From Paraburkholderia nodosa DSM 21604 (GTDB lineage Bacteria; Pseudomonadota; Gammaproteobacteria; Burkholderiales; Burkholderiaceae): 64,000 nucleotides of DNA. The notes under the pieces were generated by a model. It searched no databases. It saw only the letters and a program-made list of their open reading frames with translations, and was not told the origin of the DNA. The first letter of the stretch is position 1. Every line of letters starts with the position of its first letter. Positions 23,117-31,819 of the stretch are shown one piece after another. The DNA is taken from NCBI RefSeq assembly GCF_000519185.1, contig NZ_JAFA01000014.1, forward strand, positions 142,537 to 206,536, written 5' to 3'. Made by a program: the position numbers and the translations under genes.

Positions 23117-23714
23117 GGTTGCGTGAATATACGCTCAACGGCTGAGATACCGGATCAGCGTCAAGCGCGAGCCCAACGGCGTCGCTTCGAACTTCCTGCA
23201 CGACGAAGTTCGCGAAGGAAGCGTGTTAAAGCTCTTTCCGCCTGCTGGCGAATTCACCCTCCGCGATAGTGACAGGCCCCTAGTACTGATCAGTGGGGGC
23301 GTCGGTATCACGCCCACGCTAGCCATGGCGCAAGCGGCTTTGGACGGCAACAAGCGGGACGTCATCTTCATCCACTACGCGCGCAATGCGCTGGTGCATG
23401 CCTTCGCAGATGTATTCAAGGCGTGGCATGGCCGTTTCCCACGGCTGAAGTCTTACGTCGTCTATGAAGAGACTGAAGCACGGGGGACGCAGATTTCCGA
23501 CGGGCGGCTCCCCGACGGGCATGTTCCCGACGGAGTGGGTCGGCCGACCCTGGAGCAATTGCGAAAGTGGCTTCCGCCGGCCGACGACGTCGACGCCTAC
23601 TTCCTGGGTCCAAGACCGTTCATGGCTTTCATCAAGCGGTCACTGCGCGAACTGGGGGTACCCGAGGATAGAAGCCGATACGAGTTCTTCGGCCCCGCAG
23701 AAGCGCTGAATTGA
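23117..23714 (+). pseudogene. hmp: Flavohemoglobin (hmp) C-terminal remnant
   Basis: The frame from about 23145 reads YRISVKREPNGVASNFLHDE, VREGSVLKLFPPAGEFTL, then LVLISGGVGITPTLAMAQAA and VDAYFLGPRPFMAFIKRSL. This is the FAD/NAD(P)H reductase half of Hmp. The globin domain and most of the FAD-binding domain are absent. A leftover REYTLNG (family RQYSLSD) at 23122-23142 is in a different frame and ends in TGA, so there is also a frameshift or deletion. Intact Hmp is about 395 residues. The stretch 22830-23116 before it holds nothing recognisable. Confidence 0.82.
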
Positions 23715-23831
23715 GCTTCCATACGGTCGGCCACGTCGAGCCGGCGTCGGAATCCGCTAGCCGACGCCCGGCAAAGGGCGAGCAATTTCGCGCTAGGGTG
23801 CGAGTTCCGCGCTGATGAAGCGCTAAAGGAT

Positions 23832-24278
23832 ATGGTTGCCGTGAGACTCCCTCATCTGATTCGGCACGCCGTTGTTGTTACGGCCTTCGCCTCGAACGCA
23901 ATCTACGCGCATGAGATTGGAGCAAGCCCGGATTGCCATGCTGGGCCGCACGAATTCATTCAACAGCTGCTTGCCAAAAAGGAAATAGATCCACGACCAA
24001 TGAAAGTGTCGGCCAATTCAGTCAATGCGTATTGTCCCAGGCAGAAGCAGAGCCTGACTGCGCTCGGATTTAAAGTCCAGGCTGTATTTGGCTCCGTCCC
24101 GGACGATGGGACGTTCCAGCAGACAGCCGATGGTGACGGAGCGCCGCGTCAAATCTATGGTGTTGCCGTAGTGGCAGGGGAAGACGCGGTGAGGGAGCGC
24201 CTTTGTCAAATCGGCAGCACCGCGACGGTGAAGGTCGTCATGCCGCTTGTCATCTCCGCCGTTGTTTGTGAGAAGTAG
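23832..24278 (+). CDS. Small secreted protein of unknown function
   Basis: 148 residues. A hydrophobic N-terminus (IRHAVVVTAFASNAIYAHEI) suggests a signal peptide cut after about residue 26. Four cysteines in the mature part (DCHAG, YCPRQ, LCQIG, VVCEK) could form two disulfides. The start is either this ATG or the GTG three codons on; AAAGGA is better spaced for the latter. I recognise no family. No partner gene is evident. Confidence 0.6.
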   Translation: MVAVRLPHLIRHAVVVTAFASNAIYAHEIGASPDCHAGPHEFIQQLLAKKEIDPRPMKVSANSVNAYCPRQKQSLTALGFKVQAVFGSVPDDGTFQQTADGDGAPRQIYGVAVVAGEDAVRERLCQIGSTATVKVVMPLVISAVVCEK

Positions 24279-24427
24279 CCGGTTTTCAAACTTCCTGCGA
24301 CTCGGCAGTCGCTCGAGCGTTGCAGCACATAGTGCATCTACACCTCGCGCCTGACAGGATGTATGGCGCTATTCGAGGGTTTTCGGTAAAATAGGCCTTT
24401 CCATGGTCTTCGGCTTACTACTTCGTC

Positions 24428-25375
24428 ATGCATCGAATTGGATTCTTCGTTTGCCGTGGCCACGATGCTCTTGATCTTGGTGGGCCACTTGCGGCTTTCA
24501 ATCAGGTGGCGACAGCCGCTGGCCGTACTCCATATGATCTTCATGTAATCTCGCAGTCCGGAGGCCCGGTTCCTGGCAATACGGGCCTTTCGATCGAGAC
24601 AAAGCCGATCGGAAAGCGCACGTTTGATACCGTCATTTTCGTGGGCGGTGATATCGATCCGATGCAGACACCGGAAAACATCGCCGCTGCCAGGAAACTG
24701 GGCGCCAGGGCGTCGCGGGTGGCGAGCGTGTGTACGGGAGCGTTTCTGCTTGCGGAAACCGGCTTGCTGGATGGATTGCGCGCAACGACGCACTGGCGAT
24801 ATGCTGCTCTATTGCAGTCTCGCTTCCCCCACACCAGGGTCGAGGGCAATAGTATCTATATCGTGGACGGCCGCATTTGGACGTCGGCGGGCATCGCCTC
24901 CGGAATAGACCTGGCGCTCGGCATGATTGAAAGAGATATGGGTGCGGAAACTGCGCGCGCTGTTTCCAGGCTTCTGGTTGTTCCGTATCGTCGACCAGGA
25001 GGGCAGTCCCAATTCTCCGCCATGTCGCAAATGGAGCCGGAATCGGATCGTATCCGCATCGCCCTGAACTTTGCCAGGGAACATCTGGCTGAAGCGCTAC
25101 CTGTGGAACGACTCGCCGATGCCGCGAGTTTAAGTCTGCGACAGTTCGGACGAGCATTTCGCCGGGAAACGGGTGAAACACCTGCGAAGGCGGTCGAACG
25201 CTTGCGGGTTGAAGCTGCGAGGCTGCGCCTGCAGGATGGCAGCGAACCGATCGAACAGATTGCTCTGGCCGTGGGATTCACTGATCCGGAACGGATGCGG
25301 AGGGCCTTCATCAAACTGCATGGGCACCCACCGCAAGCGATCCGGCGCGAGAGCAGATTGAACAGTGCGCGCTGA
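24428..25375 (+). CDS. GlxA family transcriptional regulator (DJ-1-like sensor plus AraC HTH)
   Basis: 315 residues. Residues 1-190 are a DJ-1/PfpI-like domain (FVCRGHDALDLGGPLAAFNQ) with the nucleophile Cys position kept (VASVCTGAFLLAETGLLDG), and ATTHWRYAALL. Residues 205-310 are the AraC domain (VERLADAASLSLRQFGRAFR, EQIALAVGFTDPERMRRAF). GlxA-type proteins regulate genes for aldehyde, nitrile or amine metabolism. It is convergent with the DUF4440 gene, and its target is not obvious from position. Confidence 0.93.
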   Translation: MHRIGFFVCRGHDALDLGGPLAAFNQVATAAGRTPYDLHVISQSGGPVPGNTGLSIETKPIGKRTFDTVIFVGGDIDPMQTPENIAAARKLGARASRVASVCTGAFLLAETGLLDGLRATTHWRYAALLQSRFPHTRVEGNSIYIVDGRIWTSAGIASGIDLALGMIERDMGAETARAVSRLLVVPYRRPGGQSQFSAMSQMEPESDRIRIALNFAREHLAEALPVERLADAASLSLRQFGRAFRRETGETPAKAVERLRVEAARLRLQDGSEPIEQIALAVGFTDPERMRRAFIKLHGHPPQAIRRESRLNSAR

Positions 25376-25430
25376 TCGAGCGCCGGCCTGGTGGCGCTCG
25401 CGGTACGTGACTACCTACATCGCCAGGCGC

Positions 25431-25913
25431 TCAGCGGCCATCGGATTTCTGGGCAGCGTAGTCATTCCAGATGTCGCGATGCAATTTCCACGCGCCGCCC
25501 TCCTTCAGAAAGAGGAGGATCTGCTTACCGCGGTATTTAAGGTTTCCAACATGGTCACGGATTTCCGCATCCGAGACCTCCGTCACGATCCGGTCGTTAC
25601 CGTAGAACTCGTAATTGCTGAACGATACGGTGTCGGGTTTTGCGCCGGCATACCCCTTGGCGAAGTGCGCCGCAATCGCGCTGCCACCCGTCACCCTGTC
25701 GCCGCCGGGCGGCAGGAGTGCGCCATCGTTGGTATAGAGGCTGCCTATCGCCTCATAGTCCCCTCGCGCAAAGGCATCCGCCCATCGCGCGTTCTCGGCT
25801 TTGATGGCCGCTTCGGTTTGAGGCTGCAGGCCGCCAGCAATTGCTGGCACGGCAAACGCGAAAAAGGAAAAGCAGGCTGCAACGGCAGCAGCAAAAAGAC
25901 GAATCTGTTGCAT
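25431..25913 (-). CDS. Secreted SnoaL/DUF4440-like (NTF2-fold) protein
   Basis: 160 residues with a Sec signal peptide (LFAAAVAACFSFFAFAVPAIAG). The mature NTF2-like domain matches the SgcJ/EcaC-type DUF4440 group: AENARWADAFARGDYEAIGS, LYTNDGALLPPGGDRVTGG and AWKLHRDIWN. The family binds small hydrophobic ligands in a cone-shaped pocket, and enzyme activity is usually not established. It lies downstream of the Tat-exported DJ-1 gene on the same strand, 126 bp away, and may be coexpressed. Confidence 0.85.
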   Translation of the reverse strand: MQQIRLFAAAVAACFSFFAFAVPAIAGGLQPQTEAAIKAENARWADAFARGDYEAIGSLYTNDGALLPPGGDRVTGGSAIAAHFAKGYAGAKPDTVSFSNYEFYGNDRIVTEVSDAEIRDHVGNLKYRGKQILLFLKEGGAWKLHRDIWNDYAAQKSDGR

Positions 25914-26039
25914 TTAACGATTTCCGATCAGGGTTTAAATCGAAGGGACTGCGCCAGAGTGGGCAGGTGAGGCAAGCAATGTCGGCTGCGGCTGCATCGA
26001 AACCCGTGCAAGTCCTCACAGACATTGCCTGCGGGCATG

Positions 26040-26900
26040 TCAGCGAACGCCTGGGATTCGTGCGAGCCCCCGGGATGCGCCGGGCAGTTCTTTGTCGACC
26101 ATCGCGATGACTTCCGGCCGTGCGTCTCTGGGATGGCCGGAATGGAACGGCGGAGCGGGATCGTATTCGATCACGAGTTGCGTGAATTCGGCGGCCTGTT
26201 GACCGCGCAGCTTCGCTGCAACGCGAAGTGCGAAATCGATGCCCGCCGTCACGCCGCCGCCGCTCATGAAGCGGCCGTTGTCGTCTTCCACGAATCGATC
26301 CGGCACGGGAATCGCGCCATATTCGGACAGCTTGTTGACGAAGGCCCAATGGCAGGCGCTTCGCTTACCCTTGAGAATACCCGTCGCAGCGAGCACCAGC
26401 GATCCGTTGCAAACCGACGTCACATGTTTGGCGCTTTCCGCCAAACGCCGGATCTGCGCTTGATACTCGGGTCGCATCGGCGCCGTCAAATCGGACCCGC
26501 CGGGCACCAGAATCAGGTCTGTCTTTTCAATATCGGCCAGTCGTTCAGTCTTCCCATACACCACCCCGAATTCGAGGGTCACGTTGCCCCCATTGAGGCT
26601 CGCATAGCGAACGTTCGTATTCGGTAACCGATGGAAAATCTCGCTGGGGCCAGCGAAGTCGAGAAGCGTTCCGCCGTCGTAATTGACAATCAAAATGTTG
26701 AGCGGGTCATCCGGGGCAAGTTCGCCCTTGCTGCCTGCCTGCGCAAGAGCAGGCGTGGTGTGGCCAAGCAGGGCTCCGCCACCCAGCACGGCGCCCAGCG
26801 TGGCGATGCTTCCGAACTTGAGAACGTCGCGGCGCGAACGACCTGCTCCGGTGAGTGGCTTTCCGGAGGCATTGTTTTCGCTACTGTCGGTCAAGATCAT
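26040..26900 (-). CDS. Tat-exported DJ-1/PfpI family protein
   Basis: 286 residues. The N-terminus carries a twin-arginine signal (GRSRRDVLKFGSIATLGAVL, ending HTTPALAQA), so the protein is exported folded, probably with a bound cofactor or metal. The rest is a DJ-1/PfpI domain: ILIVNYDGGTLLDFAGPSEI, LVPGGSDLTAP, the Cys elbow HVTSVCNGSLVLAATGILKG and SGGGVTAGIDFALR. GGAG lies only 2-3 bp before the ATG at 26900, and the TTG two codons later is better spaced and may be the real start. An SDR gene lies upstream on the same strand. The reaction is unknown. Confidence 0.88.
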   Translation of the reverse strand: MILTDSSENNASGKPLTGAGRSRRDVLKFGSIATLGAVLGGGALLGHTTPALAQAGSKGELAPDDPLNILIVNYDGGTLLDFAGPSEIFHRLPNTNVRYASLNGGNVTLEFGVVYGKTERLADIEKTDLILVPGGSDLTAPMRPEYQAQIRRLAESAKHVTSVCNGSLVLAATGILKGKRSACHWAFVNKLSEYGAIPVPDRFVEDDNGRFMSGGGVTAGIDFALRVAAKLRGQQAAEFTQLVIEYDPAPPFHSGHPRDARPEVIAMVDKELPGASRGLARIPGVR

Positions 26901-27046
26901 TTCTCCTTGCGCTTCGGCCCCTCCGCGTTCGCAACCAGGTTGGGCCGGATTGAAAACCACCACGACAAGAAAGCGTGGTGGACGTGTGATCAAGGTGTGG
27001 ATGAGCCGAAAGGACGTCCAGGGCTCTTGAGTCGGATAGCGCAGGC

Positions 27047-27793
27047 TTAAAGCTGCGAGGCACCGCCATCGACAATCAGTTCGCTGCCGACAACGTAGGA
27101 AGATTCGTCGCTGGCGAGATAGAGCGCAGCGTAGGCAATGTCCTCTGCCTTGCCCATGTGGCCAACCGGGATGGACTTCGCGAACTCGCTCTTGAAGTTG
27201 CGGACGTCCTCGTCCGACATACCCCACTTGCTGAGCAGGGGCGTGTCCGTGCCGCCAGGCGCGATCGCGTTGAACCGGATCTTGCGATCGAGAAACTCGT
27301 AGGACCAACTGCGGGCAAGTGATCGCACGGCGGCCTTCGCCGCCGCAGTCAACGATATGCCATGCTTGCCGGTCTGGGCGACGAACGATGTATTGAGAAT
27401 GACTGAGGAGCCCTCTCGCAAGTCCGGCAGCACCGCTTGAAGCGTGTAAACCACGCCCTTGATGTTGATGTCCATGATCTCGTTGTAGAGGTCATCGTCG
27501 ATGTCATTGAGTGCGGACGGGAAAGCCCAACCAGCGTTGGCGAACACGACATCCAGGCCGCCGAACTTTGCTTTTACCTCAGCGGCAATCGCCCGCATGT
27601 CCTCGATCGAACGTACATCGCCCTTGAGAACTAACGCATTCTCGCCAAGCTCGGCCTTCACACGCTCTAATGCGGCAACATCGCGACCAGTAACCGCTAC
27701 CCGAGCGCCTTCTGCAATGAAAAGCCTGGCGGTCGCGAGACCGATGCCGCTAGTACCGCCCGTAATCAAAGCTGACTTGTTTTTAAGCCTCAT
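27047..27793 (-). CDS. Short-chain dehydrogenase/reductase
   Basis: 248-residue classical SDR beginning MRLKNKSALITGGTSGIG, with VAVTGRDVAALERV (Arg, NADP-like), VVFANAGWAFPS in place of the usual NNAG, NTSFVAQTGKHG and a C-terminal GSELIVDGGASQL. The catalytic Tyr-x-x-x-Lys position reads ISLTAAAKAAVRS, so Tyr is not seen at its usual place and the Lys is kept. This deserves checking because it would weaken or change activity. AAAGGAA lies 7 bp before the start. It is followed on the same strand by the Tat DJ-1 gene 146 bp away. Confidence 0.85.
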   Translation of the reverse strand: MRLKNKSALITGGTSGIGLATARLFIAEGARVAVTGRDVAALERVKAELGENALVLKGDVRSIEDMRAIAAEVKAKFGGLDVVFANAGWAFPSALNDIDDDLYNEIMDINIKGVVYTLQAVLPDLREGSSVILNTSFVAQTGKHGISLTAAAKAAVRSLARSWSYEFLDRKIRFNAIAPGGTDTPLLSKWGMSDEDVRNFKSEFAKSIPVGHMGKAEDIAYAALYLASDESSYVVGSELIVDGGASQL

Positions 27794-28140
27794 CTTCGGT
27801 TCCTTTCTTTGCTCGAAATTGATCAAAACCGGAAGTACAAGACGCAATTGCGTTTGTGCTCATGTTCCGGCCTGATGCCTGCGCAAATTATGGAGCCTGA
27901 ATGAAATGGCTCAAAGGTCGTATAACCCTCAAAAAACGCCACTCATTAAAACGGATGACTCACGCACCTCGGCGTTGACTGGCGGCCGCATGCAAAGTTG
28001 GTGGACTCGCGGCTGCCCCGAAAACGTAGCGAAGCCTCTGACTCTCCGATAAGACAGCGGACTAGCGCTCATGTTGACTGAGTGACTCAAACGGGTCGAT
28101 CAGCCCCAACCGCCAAACGCTCACACGCTCCGCTCAACTC
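27794..28140. other. Intergenic region, nothing recognised
   Basis: Promoter region of the SDR gene on the left and the 3' flank of the hydrolase on the right. No open frame with protein-like composition was found. Confidence 0.5.
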
Positions 28141-29025
28141 CTATCGACAGAACCGCAGAATCGCATCGGCAACCTCCTTTGGCGCTTCGCGCTGCGGGAA
28201 GTGGCCTACGCCATCGAGTACCTTCCGCTCATACCGCCCAAGGAAAAAAGACTCCCGCCCGCGGGAACTCTCGGGATGGTTGCAGGTGTCCGCGCCGCCG
28301 TGCAGCACCAACGTTGCAACCGACAGCCTCGGCGCGGGATTCAGACGCGCCTCATCTCCGGCATAGGCAGGGTCGCCGTCGACAAAGCCCCAACGGTGCC
28401 GGTAGCTATGAAGCACGACCTCTGCCCAATCGTCGCCCTCGAATGCCTGTGCCGCTTCGTCGAAGTCGGCCGGCGCATACCAGCCGGCCGGCGCCCAGGT
28501 ATCCCACATCTGCCGGGCGAAAGCCTCACGTTCGTCCCGCACCACGCGTGCGCCTCGCGGCGTCGCCATCAACCAGTGGTACCAGTAATTGCGCACCTGC
28601 TGCAGGGTCAGTAGCTGGTTCGGATCATTGGTGCCGTATCCCACCGATAGCATCACCAGATGAGAAGCCACGCCGTCTCGCAGGCCGCACGCATTAGCGA
28701 CCGCGCGTGCGCCCCAATCGTGGCCGACCAATACTGGCTGCTCAACGCCCAGCACGTCGAGGAAATCCAGAAGATCGCGGCCCAGCGCGGACAACTGGCC
28801 GCTGCGAGGCGTGGCCGTATCGCGGAACCGGGTGGGCGCGAAGCCCCGCAGCGCCGGCGCGAGCACGCGGTAACCCGCATCGGCCAGAATGGGCGCGACG
28901 TTCTTCCAGCACTGGGGGCTGTCCGGCCAGCCGTGCAGCAGCACCGCGGTGCGCGCTCCCTGCGGGTTCCATTCGAGCCAGGCGATATCGAGCCGCCCGG
29001 TGGCGGCGTGGCGGTAGGTGTTCAT
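28141..29025 (-). CDS. Alpha/beta hydrolase, epoxide hydrolase/dehalogenase-like
   Basis: 294 residues. Oxyanion motif LLHGWPDSPQCWKN, nucleophile elbow VLVGHDWGARAV with Asp as nucleophile (as in epoxide hydrolases and haloalkane dehalogenases), and catalytic His in LDGVGHFPQREAP. A helical cap with NYWYHWLMATPRG, MWDTWAPAGWY and SYRHRWGFVDGD lies between. GAGGAA lies 6 bp before the ATG at 29025. It is divergent from a LysR regulator with direct repeats between them, so it is probably that regulator's target. Substrate unknown. Confidence 0.9.
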   Translation of the reverse strand: MNTYRHAATGRLDIAWLEWNPQGARTAVLLHGWPDSPQCWKNVAPILADAGYRVLAPALRGFAPTRFRDTATPRSGQLSALGRDLLDFLDVLGVEQPVLVGHDWGARAVANACGLRDGVASHLVMLSVGYGTNDPNQLLTLQQVRNYWYHWLMATPRGARVVRDEREAFARQMWDTWAPAGWYAPADFDEAAQAFEGDDWAEVVLHSYRHRWGFVDGDPAYAGDEARLNPAPRLSVATLVLHGGADTCNHPESSRGRESFFLGRYERKVLDGVGHFPQREAPKEVADAILRFCR

Positions 29026-29078
29026 CGTATTCCTCGTGCAAACAGGGAAGTCCCACGATAGCTCGACGCCTCGTGCCG

Positions 29079-29107
29079 ATTGGTGAATAATCACGAATCA
29101 TTGGTGA
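29079..29107. promoter_or_regulatory. Direct repeats in the LysR/hydrolase divide
   Basis: ATTGGTGA occurs at 29079-29086 and again at 29100-29107, exactly 21 bp (two helical turns) apart, each followed by an AT-rich run. The first copy is part of an imperfect palindrome around GTGAATAATCAC. These are plausible LysR binding sites. Confidence 0.5.
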
Positions 29108-29128
29108 TTTTTCGTGTTGAATAATCTC

Positions 29129-30031
29129 ATGGACATTCTGCCCACTGCCGACGGTGCTCCGCTCGATACCGTGTTGCTGCGAACCTTCTTTGAAGTCGTG
29201 GACAGCGGCAGCTTTGCCACGGCCGCTGAGCGTCTGTCGCTGACCCCTTCGGCCGTGAGCGGACATATCAAGCGCCTGGAACAGATCGTCGGTGTTGGCC
29301 TGCTGACCCGCACGACTCGCCACATGGAATTGACGCAGGCCGGCGACACCTTGTACGCCTACGGCCGCAATATCCTGGATCTGGAACGCGAGGTCCGCGC
29401 GAAACTACGCGGCACGCCGCTGCGCGGGCTGCTGCGAGTCGGTGCATCGGAAGATTTTGCGGGCGCCTGGCTGCCCAAGGTCCTGCAGCGTTTTCGCCAG
29501 CGGCATCCCGAAGCGACAATCGACCTGAGAGTCGGCATCACGGCCGATCTGTTGCGCCAGCAGGAGCGCGGTCGTCTCGATCTCGTGTTCGGCAAGCAAT
29601 GCAGCCGTGTCGGCAAAGGCGGCACGCTGCTGTGGGAAGAGCCGCTAGTCTGGGCCTACGCGGAAGACGCCGATCTGGATCTCGACCAGCCGCTGCCGCT
29701 GGCCGTTTTCCCCGATCCCTGCATTTATCGCGAGTCCGCAATCACCGCACTCAACAAGGCCGGTCGAGCGTGGCGCCTGGTGTTCGAGAGCAGTAGCATG
29801 GCAGGTTGCCTGTCGGCGGCGAGTTCGGGTTTCGCAGTGACGGTCATCGCCGATAGTCAGCGAGTCGAAGGCTTGCGCTTGTTGGGTCGCAAGGAAGGAC
29901 TGCCCGCATTGCCAGTTGCCCGTTTTTACGCGTTTCCTCGGACCGACTCGCCGGCCTGTGCAGCTTTGATCGATGCTGCACGCCGCGCAGGCCAGCAGGG
30001 CCGCTTCAGCCCACGCGCACTTCGCGCGTGA
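29129..30031 (+). CDS. LysR family transcriptional regulator
   Basis: 300 residues. The N-terminal winged helix reads LRTFFEVVDSGSFATAAERL and then SLTPSAVSGHIKRLEQIVGV. The effector domain has LRGLLRVGASEDFAGAWLPK and RQQERGRLDLVFGKQCS, a two-lobed periplasmic-binding fold. The ATG at 29129 is preferred to the upstream TTG at 29114. It is divergent from the alpha/beta hydrolase gene. The HTH is slightly unusual in having Gly (SAVSGHIKRLE) where most LysR proteins have Gln or Arg. Confidence 0.93.
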   Translation: MDILPTADGAPLDTVLLRTFFEVVDSGSFATAAERLSLTPSAVSGHIKRLEQIVGVGLLTRTTRHMELTQAGDTLYAYGRNILDLEREVRAKLRGTPLRGLLRVGASEDFAGAWLPKVLQRFRQRHPEATIDLRVGITADLLRQQERGRLDLVFGKQCSRVGKGGTLLWEEPLVWAYAEDADLDLDQPLPLAVFPDPCIYRESAITALNKAGRAWRLVFESSSMAGCLSAASSGFAVTVIADSQRVEGLRLLGRKEGLPALPVARFYAFPRTDSPACAALIDAARRAGQQGRFSPRALRA

Positions 30032-30140
30032 CCGGTCCGTCGTTTGCCTCAGGTGGTGAGACGGTCGACGTTCAGTCGAGCCCGCCCTGGCACATGCGTG
30101 TAACGAATGGCCGTTCTAACCGGTCGCCGCTTTCGTTGCA

Positions 30141-30818
30141 TCACTGATCCGTCCCGGTCAGTCGTGACGCCCGGGCCAGGGCAGCAAACACCGGCTGGCT
30201 CCTTACGCTCTCGCGCTCCAGCATTCTTGCGTACCAGGCTTGAAGTGCCTCGCACTCCGCAGGCACCGGTAGCTTCACAAGCGCCGCAAAGATCAAACCG
30301 CCGATGACGGTGATGTCGGCCATCGAGAAAGTCTCGCCGGCGACATAGGGTTGGCTTTGCAGAACGGCATCAAAGTAGCGCATACCCTTCAGCGCCTTGT
30401 CGCGTTGACGGAACCCCCACTCCGGGTTTTGATACGTCTCGACGTTGGGGCCCAGCCCCGGCGTGCCATGATGGAAATAGACACTGACGGCGTCGAGCAG
30501 CTCCAACTCGGCGCGCTTGCTCATCATGTGGATCACACCCTTTTCGCGCGGTGTGCTACCGGTGAGCGTGGGCGCGCCATCGAGCGCGTCGAGGTATTCG
30601 GTAATGGCGGTGCACTCGGCAATACAGGTTCCGTCATCGAGTTCGAGCACCGGCAGCGTACCCGAATAGTTCTTGCCGGCGATGAACTCGGGCTTTTTGT
30701 GCTCCCCCTTGTAAAGATCGACCATCACGAACTGGACGCGCGATTGCAGCCTCTTTTCAGCCAGGACGACGCGCACGCGTGTCGGATACGGCCCTGTCGG
30801 GAAGTCGTAGATCTTCAT
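30141..30818 (-). CDS. Glutathione S-transferase
   Basis: 225 residues from MKIYDFPTGPYPTRVRVVLA. The N-terminal thioredoxin fold (residues 1-80) has the cis-Pro site GTLPVLELDDG and the glutathione gamma-Glu-binding pair ECTAITEYLD. The C-terminal domain is all-helical (YFDAVLQSQPYVAGETFSMA, then DITVIGGLIFAALV). An in-frame ATG 45 bp upstream is possible but adds non-family residues. It is divergent from a TetR regulator with a TetR-like operator between them, so it is likely induced by an electrophile. Confidence 0.92.
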   Translation of the reverse strand: MKIYDFPTGPYPTRVRVVLAEKRLQSRVQFVMVDLYKGEHKKPEFIAGKNYSGTLPVLELDDGTCIAECTAITEYLDALDGAPTLTGSTPREKGVIHMMSKRAELELLDAVSVYFHHGTPGLGPNVETYQNPEWGFRQRDKALKGMRYFDAVLQSQPYVAGETFSMADITVIGGLIFAALVKLPVPAECEALQAWYARMLERESVRSQPVFAALARASRLTGTDQ

Positions 30819-30924
30819 CACGGGTACCTGGGTTGCGTCGAAATTGACAGTACGGGAAGTCATTGCCGGGGCGCTCCATAGTCGGCTGCATCGGATCGGG
30901 CGGCGTGAAGACACATCGCCCACG

Positions 30925-30948
30925 AACCTACCTATCGTTTGTTAGGTT
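30925..30948. promoter_or_regulatory. TetR-type operator
   Basis: AACCTA-N12-TAGGTT, with a nested ACCTA-N8-TAGGT, in the 191-bp divide between the GST and TetR genes. It is a typical site for AcrR/TetR dimers. Confidence 0.55.
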
Positions 30949-31009
30949 AACCATAAAATGTACAATACGCGGTGTCAACACCTTTTTCCCGTTTACGGAG
31001 GCTGAAGCA

Positions 31010-31585
31010 GTGAGCAACGACGCGAGTTCAAACTCGAGGGAAAGAATCCTGGCGGCCGCCACGAGGCTCGCGCAGGCGCACGGCTACGGCGGTTTGAATT
31101 ATCGCGATCTCGCAGACGAGGTTGGCATCAAGGCCGCGAGCATCTACCACCATTTCGAAAGCAAGGCCGATCTCGGCGCAGCGGTAGCGAGGCGTTACTG
31201 GGAGGACTCGGCGGCGGCTCTGGATGACATGCTGGCCAGATCGCAGGACCCGCTGCGCTGCCTTCGGCACTATCCAGACACCTTCCGCAAGGCGCTCGAG
31301 ACCGGCAATCGCATATGCCTATGCAGCTTCATGGCCGCCGAAACTGACGACCTGCCGGAAGTCGTGATGAAAGAAGTCCGGACCTTTGCTGACGTAAATG
31401 TGGCGTGGCTGAGCAAGGTTCTCTCCGCAGCGGCCGTGGTCGGTTCCCGGGAGAGCAAACAGCGGGCTCGCGCTATCTTCGCTGCCATCGCCGGCGCTCA
31501 GCTCATCGCGAGGAGCCGCTCCGATATCTCTCTCTATGACGCACTCATCGAAAGCTATCGAAAAGCGGGCCTTTTGCCCACGTAA
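31010..31585 (+). CDS. TetR family transcriptional regulator
   Basis: 191 residues from a GTG at 31010 with ACGGAG 9 bp upstream. The HTH is RERILAAATRLAQAHGYGGL, then NYRDLADEVGIKAASIYHHF. The ligand domain contains RICLCSFMAAETDDLPEVV, as in the YxaF/LmrA-like group. It is divergent from the glutathione S-transferase, which it presumably represses together with itself. The stretch 31586-31819 after it holds no gene. Confidence 0.92.
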   Translation: MSNDASSNSRERILAAATRLAQAHGYGGLNYRDLADEVGIKAASIYHHFESKADLGAAVARRYWEDSAAALDDMLARSQDPLRCLRHYPDTFRKALETGNRICLCSFMAAETDDLPEVVMKEVRTFADVNVAWLSKVLSAAAVVGSRESKQRARAIFAAIAGAQLIARSRSDISLYDALIESYRKAGLLPT

Positions 31586-31819
31586 CCGTGCAACAGTCCA
31601 TGAGCGTGCACGAGGCGCACGACCGGCCGCTTCACGCCCTGAGTCAGTCCGTCAAGCTTTTAACGGGGGAGGCGGTTGTCCGTCGCCTGGGCGGACAACA
31701 TCCGCAAACCGACGTCGGCGAATGGCAAGGCGCTTCGTCGCAAGTAGCACCGCGGTCAGGTCATCGAGCCATTCGGCCGCGCGGCCGGTCTCCGCATACC
31801 GGACCGCGCGCCGTCAACT

